Positions 1 to 3,636 of a stretch of DNA of 6,078 nt are shown here, piece by piece. Origin of the DNA: Firmicutes bacterium HGW-Firmicutes-10. Its GTDB lineage: Bacteria; Bacillota_I; Bacilli_A; Erysipelotrichales; Erysipelotrichaceae. The stretch covers positions 1 through 6,078 of the forward strand of contig PHAF01000110.1 of the NCBI GenBank assembly GCA_002841605.1. Direction: 5' to 3'. How positions within the stretch are numbered: position 1 is the first letter of the stretch; each line of letters starts with the position of its first letter. A program made the position numbers and the translations under genes. The notes under the pieces are model-generated. The model was not told the DNA's origin and made no database searches. It saw only the letters and a program-made list of their open reading frames with translations.

Positions 1-1199
1 ATACGCTGACCCGGCTTGACATCGATGTTCAACTGTTGGATAAACACATTGTCCGGCGAATAGCCGAAGGAAACATTTTCAAAGGTAACTGAACCTTCGA
101 CTTGATCGAGGGTGGCTGGGTTTGTAGTTTCTTTCGGTTCTTCACTTTCATCCAAAAACTCAAACACCCGCTCCGCCGCAGCGACCGTGGATTGCAATAC
201 ATTGGCAATTTGGGCGGTCTGATTGATTGGTTGAGAGAAGTTGCGTGTATATTGAATAAACGACTGAATATCACCGACCCGGATCTTACCGTCAACCACC
301 AGATAACCACCCAATACCACCACCGCCACATAGGACAGATTGGAGATAAAGGAAATGATCGGCATCATCATCCCGGAAATAAACTCCGCTTTCCACGTCG
401 TTTCGGTGAGGGAGTCACTGAGCTTATCGAACTTCTCGATCGAACGGGTTTCAGCATTGAAAGCTTTGACGATGCTGTGAGCCCCAAAGTTCTCTTCAAT
501 CATGCCATTGAGCTCACCCAGCTTGGCGGCTCGCTGACGGAAAAAGTTCTGTCCGACCTTAACGATTGAACCGATCAAAATCAAACTGACCGGCAAACTG
601 ATCAAAGAAATCATGGTCATGGGAACATTGATAAGCAACATCATGATAAGAATACCGATGACCGTGGTCACCGAGGTTACCACCGAGGTCACGGACTGTT
701 GTAAGGAGTTAGCAATCGTATCGACATCATTGGTAATACGGCTCAAAATATCTCCGAAAGGTTCACTGTCATAATATTTTAAGGGAACCTTACTGATCTT
801 TTCGGTAATCATCCGTCGAAACGTATAAGTAATCTTTTGGGCTACACCAGCCATTAAGAATGATTGAAAGTATGTAAATGCGGAGGATGCGATATACAAA
901 GCCAACATGATCAATAACATCTGGGAAACATAGCCCATATCGATGGAAGCTCCTGGAACACCCATGGCCATCATCATCGCACCTTCAAAGATTTTTGAGG
1001 TTATATCCCCTAACAGACGAGGAGAGAAAATAGAGAATATCGTTCCGGCAATGGCCAGCAAGAAAATAAATATCAACTGAATCCAGTAATCCGAGGAGAA
1101 ACGGACAAGGCGCATCAAGGTCGATTTAAAGTTTTTCGCCTTGGCTCCGCCATGCATCGCCATCATTGGACCACCGCCCATACGTGGACCGCGCGTCAT
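1..1199 (-). CDS. Heterodimeric ABC exporter, second half-transporter subunit (partial, C-terminus off window)
   Basis: This is the second subunit of a type IV ABC exporter, a permease domain fused to an ATPase, probably pumping drugs or other amphiphilic compounds out across the cytoplasmic membrane. An uninterrupted frame of 399 residues starts at ATG 1199-1197 and is cut by the window edge. A Gly/Met-rich cytoplasmic leader (residues 1-20) precedes six predicted membrane segments (about 39-60, 92-115, 168-190, 193-213, 276-300, 308-330). The coupling-helix region has SRITNDVDTI (153-162) and the EENFGAHSIVKAFNAE stretch (235-250). The ATPase domain begins near 370 (VTFENVSFGY, with A-loop Tyr380) and stops at PGQR, just before Walker A. 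Family members are about 580-620 residues, so about one third is missing. The gene overlaps the preceding ABC gene by ATGA and has a strong ribosome binding site, so the two are co-transcribed and probably translationally coupled. The leader and the partner's degenerate site suggest YfiC/LmrD/EfrB-type, with the catalytically competent Walker B Glu expected here but not visible. Substrate unknown. Confidence 0.93.
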   Translation of the reverse strand, partial: MTRGPRMGGGPMMAMHGGAKAKNFKSTLMRLVRFSSDYWIQLIFIFLLAIAGTIFSIFSPRLLGDITSKIFEGAMMMAMGVPGASIDMGYVSQMLLIMLALYIASSAFTYFQSFLMAGVAQKITYTFRRMITEKISKVPLKYYDSEPFGDILSRITNDVDTIANSLQQSVTSVVTSVTTVIGILIMMLLINVPMTMISLISLPVSLILIGSIVKVGQNFFRQRAAKLGELNGMIEENFGAHSIVKAFNAETRSIEKFDKLSDSLTETTWKAEFISGMMMPIISFISNLSYVAVVVLGGYLVVDGKIRVGDIQSFIQYTRNFSQPINQTAQIANVLQSTVAAAERVFEFLDESEEPKETTNPATLDQVEGSVTFENVSFGYSPDNVFIQQLNIDVKPGQR

Positions 1200-2926
1200 G
1201 CTAATTCCTCCTTGCTCAGCTGCGAAGCAGCGATTTCCAGATATACCGGACATTGTTCCAATAACTGATGATGTGTGCCGCTACCGACGATCGCACCGTT
1301 CTCAAGTACGATGATCTGATCGGCATGGCGGATCGTACTGACCCGCTGACCGACAATCAACACGGTCGCATCAGCTAATTTATCTTTCAGTGCTTTGCGT
1401 AAAAACGCATCAGTTTTATAATCCAACGCGGAGAAACTGTCATCAAAGATGTATATTTCCGGCTTCTTCGCCAATGCTCGGGCAATGGACAGACGTTGTT
1501 TCTGACCGCCCGACACATTGGTAGCACCTTGAGCAATCAAATATTCCAAGCCTTCGGCTTTCTCAGCGACGATTTCCGATGCCTGGGCGATTTCTAATGC
1601 TTCAACAATATCTTCATCCTTCGCATTCACCGTTCCATAACGGATATTACTGTCAATCGAACCCGAGAACAACACACCCTTTTGCGGGATGTAGCCGATT
1701 TTATCTCTGAGTGTCGTTTGTTTATAGTCGCGGATATCAATGCCATCGATCTTGATCGAACCGCCCGTAACATCATAGAACCTTGGAATCAGGTTAACGA
1801 TCGTGGACTTACCGGAACCGGTCGAACCGATAAATGCGGTCGTCGTGCCGGCTTTGGCCGTAAAGGAAACATCACGAAGCACATCTTCCTGTGCATCAGG
1901 ATAGCGGAAGTACACATTTTCAAACGTGATTTCCCCGCACAGTGAACAGTCATTGGTCTTGGGATACTCAGGATCGTTGATTTGGGGTTCAATTGCTAAA
2001 ACCTCGGCGATACGCTTTCCGCTGACGGCGGCACGGGGATACATAATAAAGGCCATCGATAACATAACAAAGGAGAATAACATGGAAGTCGCATATTGAA
2101 TGAAGGCCAACATGTCACCGACATTTAAGGTTCCGGCGTTGATGCGATCGGCACCAACCCACACGATTAAAATGGTGGATAAGCTCATGATCAGCATGAT
2201 GCCCGGAAACATAAAGGACATGATCTGTTGTAATATCGTACTGTTGACCCGTACTTGCTCACTGATGTCATGGAATTTCTCTTGTTGAGTGGGTTGGGCA
2301 TTGAAGGCGCGGATGACCCGGATGCCGGTCAAATTCTCACGGGCAGCCAGATTCAGTTTGTCGATTAAGGTTTGGACCAGTTTATAACGTGGTGTAACTA
2401 AGGAAAACAGCGTCACGATCATAAAGACGAGCAGAGGAATGACCACGGCAAATATCCAGGACATCGATGCGTTGAGCGCATACGCTTTAGAAAAGCCGAT
2501 GATCGCATACAACGGTGCTGATATCATCATGCGCAGCATCATGGTAATGATCATCTGCACCTGTTGAACGTCGTTGGTATTGCGTGTAATCAGAGAAGCC
2601 GTCGTGAACTTTTCAAACTCGATGAGTGAGAAGTTTTCGATTTTAACAAATAAATCCTTTCGAATACGATTGGATAAGCTCGCGCCGATGCGCGCTGAAA
2701 TGAAGCTCACCGTAATGGCCAACGCGGATACAGCCAGGGCAATCAACAACATCTGCGTACCAATCTGAATGATCAAAGGGATGTCTTTACTGAGAATTCC
2801 TTCATTGATGATGCGACTCATATAGTCCGGCAATTCGAGTTCGAGCAGGGTTTGTGAGAATACCAACACAAAGATCAGCGGGATCTGCCACCAGTAAAAT
2901 TTTAAATAACTAAATACTTTCTTCAT
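1196..2926 (-). CDS. Heterodimeric ABC exporter, first half-transporter subunit with degenerate ATP site
   Basis: This is a complete 576-residue ABC exporter half-transporter, which acts in the cytoplasmic membrane with the product of the overlapping downstream gene. Six membrane segments are predicted (about 14-34, 53-77, 130-149, 155-178, 235-258, 270-295). The ATPase domain starts near 332 (ITFENVYFRYP, A-loop Tyr342). It shows Walker A GSTGSGKST (367-375), Q-loop Gln415, an intact signature VSGGQ (471-475), Walker B IYIFD (491-495) and D-loop SALD (499-502). Asp496 stands where the catalytic Glu is expected, and Gln527 (VGQR) replaces the H-loop His. That pair of changes is typical of the non-hydrolysing site in asymmetric exporters such as LmrC, BmrC and TM287. 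The intact signature would complete the partner's active site. An unusual CxxC (Cys327, Cys330) lies in the linker before the ATPase domain. The start is ATG 2926, 7 nt after AAAGGAG. It overlaps the end of the MarR gene by 17 nt, so one operon is expected. Family YfiB/EfrA-like; substrate not predictable, multidrug export most likely. Confidence 0.95.
   Translation of the reverse strand: MKKVFSYLKFYWWQIPLIFVLVFSQTLLELELPDYMSRIINEGILSKDIPLIIQIGTQMLLIALAVSALAITVSFISARIGASLSNRIRKDLFVKIENFSLIEFEKFTTASLITRNTNDVQQVQMIITMMLRMMISAPLYAIIGFSKAYALNASMSWIFAVVIPLLVFMIVTLFSLVTPRYKLVQTLIDKLNLAARENLTGIRVIRAFNAQPTQQEKFHDISEQVRVNSTILQQIMSFMFPGIMLIMSLSTILIVWVGADRINAGTLNVGDMLAFIQYATSMLFSFVMLSMAFIMYPRAAVSGKRIAEVLAIEPQINDPEYPKTNDCSLCGEITFENVYFRYPDAQEDVLRDVSFTAKAGTTTAFIGSTGSGKSTIVNLIPRFYDVTGGSIKIDGIDIRDYKQTTLRDKIGYIPQKGVLFSGSIDSNIRYGTVNAKDEDIVEALEIAQASEIVAEKAEGLEYLIAQGATNVSGGQKQRLSIARALAKKPEIYIFDDSFSALDYKTDAFLRKALKDKLADATVLIVGQRVSTIRHADQIIVLENGAIVGSGTHHQLLEQCPVYLEIAASQLSKEELA
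1207..1213 (-). promoter_or_regulatory. Ribosome binding site of second ABC subunit
   Basis: On the minus strand AAGGAGG lies 7 nt before ATG 1199. It sits inside the last codons of the upstream ABC gene (Lys-Glu-Glu), and with the ATGA stop/start overlap it decides the start and supports coupled translation of the two subunits. Confidence 0.9.
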
Positions 2927-3374
2927 CGGTATTCTCCTTTGTTTGATTGGATAAGAGGGTATTGGCCTTTTCCATTAGTTCTAACAACAGCACAAAATCG
3001 TCTTGCATCTGTTCTTTAAGCAAGTCAATTTGCTTTTGATACATGTTGCAATTCGCCCTAAAGGCTTCCATCGCTTTGTCTTGAATCACGATGCGCGTTT
3101 TACGGCGGTCGATCGGATCAAACTGGCGGGTGATATATCCCATTTTTTCCAGTTGATTGAGAATCGGCGTAATGGCGGGACGCGAGAGATTGAGTGCTTT
3201 ACTGATTTGTGAGGGAAAAGGGGAACTTTTGTTTTGATCGACAAAATGAGAGATCATCATCAGTACCATGATTTCACTTGGCCGCAAATCGCTTTGTCTT
3301 GGACGCGGTTTGAAATTGTGCATGAAACGATGAATCACTTCGGTGTCTTTGTCTGTGTGAAATCTGTGAAACAT
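2910..3374 (-). CDS. MarR-family winged-helix transcriptional repressor
   Basis: This is a 154-residue MarR-family regulator, a usual length for the family; such proteins bind palindromic operators as dimers and release DNA when a small ligand binds. Residues 1-45 are the N-terminal dimerisation and linker helices. The winged helix-turn-helix covers about 51-98: FPSQISKALNLS, a recognition helix of about 64-78 (SRPAITPILNQLEKMGY), and a wing with the family hallmark DPIDRRKTR (86-94). The C-terminal helices (about 100-145) complete the dimer interface. The start chosen is ATG 3374, with GGAGG 5 nt upstream. A longer reading from TTG 3386 would place the start codon inside the ribosome binding site and is unlikely. 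It is the first gene of the operon with the two ABC subunits, and a perfect inverted repeat lies just upstream, so it probably represses itself and the exporter. It has two cysteine-free wings and only Cys109, so a thiol-sensing OhrR-type mechanism is not indicated. Inducing ligand unknown. Confidence 0.95.
   Translation of the reverse strand: MFHRFHTDKDTEVIHRFMHNFKPRPRQSDLRPSEIMVLMMISHFVDQNKSSPFPSQISKALNLSRPAITPILNQLEKMGYITRQFDPIDRRKTRIVIQDKAMEAFRANCNMYQKQIDLLKEQMQDDFVLLLELMEKANTLLSNQTKENTDEESI
2934..2940 (-). promoter_or_regulatory. Ribosome binding site of first ABC subunit
   Basis: AAAGGAG on the minus strand lies 7 nt before ATG 2926, within the final codons of the MarR gene. It fixes the ABC start and shows that ribosomes finishing the regulator pass over this site. 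Confidence 0.88.
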
Positions 3375-3377
3375 ATT

Positions 3378-3384
3378 CACCTCC
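3378..3384 (-). promoter_or_regulatory. Ribosome binding site of marR-like gene
   Basis: GGAGGTG on the minus strand (GGAGG core with 5 nt to ATG 3374). It decides for ATG 3374 over the in-frame TTG 3386 and GTG 3380, which overlap the site itself. It begins 3 nt after the end of the operator palindrome. Confidence 0.85.
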
Positions 3385-3387
3385 AAT

Positions 3388-3407
3388 TAGTTAAGTAACC
3401 TTAACTA
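3388..3407. promoter_or_regulatory. Inverted-repeat operator, probable MarR binding site
   Basis: TAGTTAAG, a 4-nt spacer TAAC, then CTTAACTA: two exact 8-bp arms in a 20-bp site, the size and AT-rich TTAA-containing style usual for MarR-family operators. It lies immediately downstream of the expected leftward transcription start (about 3414) and before the regulator's ribosome binding site. A bound dimer would block the promoter or the departing polymerase, giving autorepression of the regulator-exporter operon. That the neighbouring MarR protein binds here is inferred. In RNA the arms could also form an 8-bp hairpin next to the ribosome binding site. Confidence 0.85.
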
Positions 3408-3420
3408 TTAATCAACATGT

Positions 3421-3448
3421 ATTATACTCCTCTTATAAAAAATGTCAA
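3421..3448 (-). promoter_or_regulatory. Promoter of the marR-ABC operon
   Basis: On the minus strand there is a perfect -35 TTGACA (3448-3443), a 16-bp spacer, and a perfect -10 TATAAT (3426-3421). Transcription is expected to start near 3414, leaving a leader of about 40 nt that contains the operator palindrome. A fully consensus sigma-A-type promoter fits a unit held off by a repressor. Confidence 0.88.
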
Positions 3449-3455
3449 ATAAGGT

Positions 3456-3466
3456 ACTATAATAGT
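3456..3466. repeat. 11-bp palindrome midway between the divergent promoters
   Basis: ACTAT, central A, ATAGT: two exact 5-bp arms, centred almost exactly between the two -35 boxes (3448 and 3477). It shares the ACTAT/TAGTT words with the main operator but lacks its TTAAG core. It may be a weak second regulator site or chance in AT-rich DNA. Confidence 0.35.
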
Positions 3467-3476
3467 TTTTGACCGT

Positions 3477-3505
3477 TTGACATCAATGGGAATTTGTTCT
3501 ATACT
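3477..3505 (+). promoter_or_regulatory. Promoter of the cation ATPase gene
   Basis: -35 TTGACA (3477-3482), a 17-bp spacer and -10 TATACT (3500-3505), one base from consensus. The expected start near 3512 puts the riboswitch P1 helix at the very 5' end of the transcript, as is usual for riboswitch leaders. The promoter shows no obvious operator of its own, so control is probably mainly through the leader. Confidence 0.87.
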
Positions 3506-3514
3506 TTTCTTTGT

Positions 3515-3595
3515 TAAAGGGAGTAAACACCCCAGTGGTTCAGTGTTCGTCAACACGGCAATTTGCCCGGATACTGTGTGAAGCTTGAGACTTTA
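3515..3595 (+). ncRNA. yybP-ykoY manganese riboswitch aptamer
   Basis: The leader carries the hallmarks of the yybP-ykoY class, a Mn2+-sensing aptamer that controls Mn exporters and P-type ATPases. P1 pairs UAAAG (3515-3519) with CUUUA (3591-3595). The conserved loop-1 segment GGAGUA (3520-3525) follows P1. A short P2 pairs ACC (3529-3531) with GGU (3537-3539). P3 is a 9-bp helix of CAGUGUUCG (3541-3549) with CGGAUACUG (3568-3576), including two G-U pairs. The conserved UCAA of loop 3 (3550-3553) follows directly, then a small GGCA/UGCC hairpin (3557-3560/3564-3567). The AGC and GAGA residues (3582-3590) precede the closing P1 strand. In known members loops 1 and 3 dock and hold Mn2+. The P2 and 3' junction regions are shorter than in some members and no separate P4 is clear. 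Assigned by eye, without a covariance-model score. Confidence 0.85.
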
Positions 3596-3617
3596 TCAGC
3601 GGGTAGAGTCTTTTTTT
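3588..3617 (+). terminator. Riboswitch-controlled intrinsic terminator
   Basis: AGACUUUAUC (3588-3597) pairs over 10 bp with GGUAGAGUCU (3602-3611), including two G-U pairs, around an AGCG tetraloop. Seven U (3611-3617) follow. The 5' arm contains the 3' strand of aptamer P1 (3591-3595), so aptamer and terminator cannot both form. Without Mn2+ the terminator should win; with Mn2+ the aptamer holds the strand and transcription continues into the ATPase gene. Confidence 0.87.
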
Positions 3618-3622
3618 CTACC
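3602..3622 (+). promoter_or_regulatory. Possible antiterminator hairpin enclosing the U-tract
   Basis: GGUAGA (3602-3607) can pair with UCUACC (3617-3622), six perfect base pairs around a 9-nt loop holding most of the U-tract. It uses the 3' arm of the terminator, so it would form only when the aptamer has taken the 5' arm. It ends just before the ribosome binding site and leaves that site free. Pairing is seen in the sequence; its role is inferred. Confidence 0.55.
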
Positions 3623-3625
3623 GAA

Positions 3626-3631
3626 GAGGAG
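3626..3631 (+). promoter_or_regulatory. Ribosome binding site of cation ATPase
   Basis: GAGGAG with 5 nt (AAAAC) before ATG 3637. It lies outside the terminator and the alternative hairpin, which suggests control by transcription termination, not by blocking translation. Confidence 0.85.
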
Positions 3632-3636
3632 AAAAC

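Noticed and set aside
102..569. 155-codon plus-strand open frame
   Set aside because: It lies antisense to the second ABC subunit, whose frame is continuous and matches family motifs throughout; the translation resembles no protein and no ribosome binding site precedes it.
3375..3386. TTG (3386) or GTG (3380) as start of the MarR gene
   Set aside because: Both codons overlap the GGAGGTG ribosome binding site; ATG 3374 is correctly spaced from it.
3458..3463. TATAAT on the plus strand as a second -10 box
   Set aside because: No -35-like sequence lies 16-18 bp upstream; the TTGACA-17-TATACT pair at 3477-3505 is a far better promoter.
3543..3556. Local hairpin GUGUU-CGUC-AACAC in the leader
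   Set aside because: It competes with the longer 9-bp P3 helix, which places UCAA where the riboswitch class needs it; at most a transient folding intermediate.
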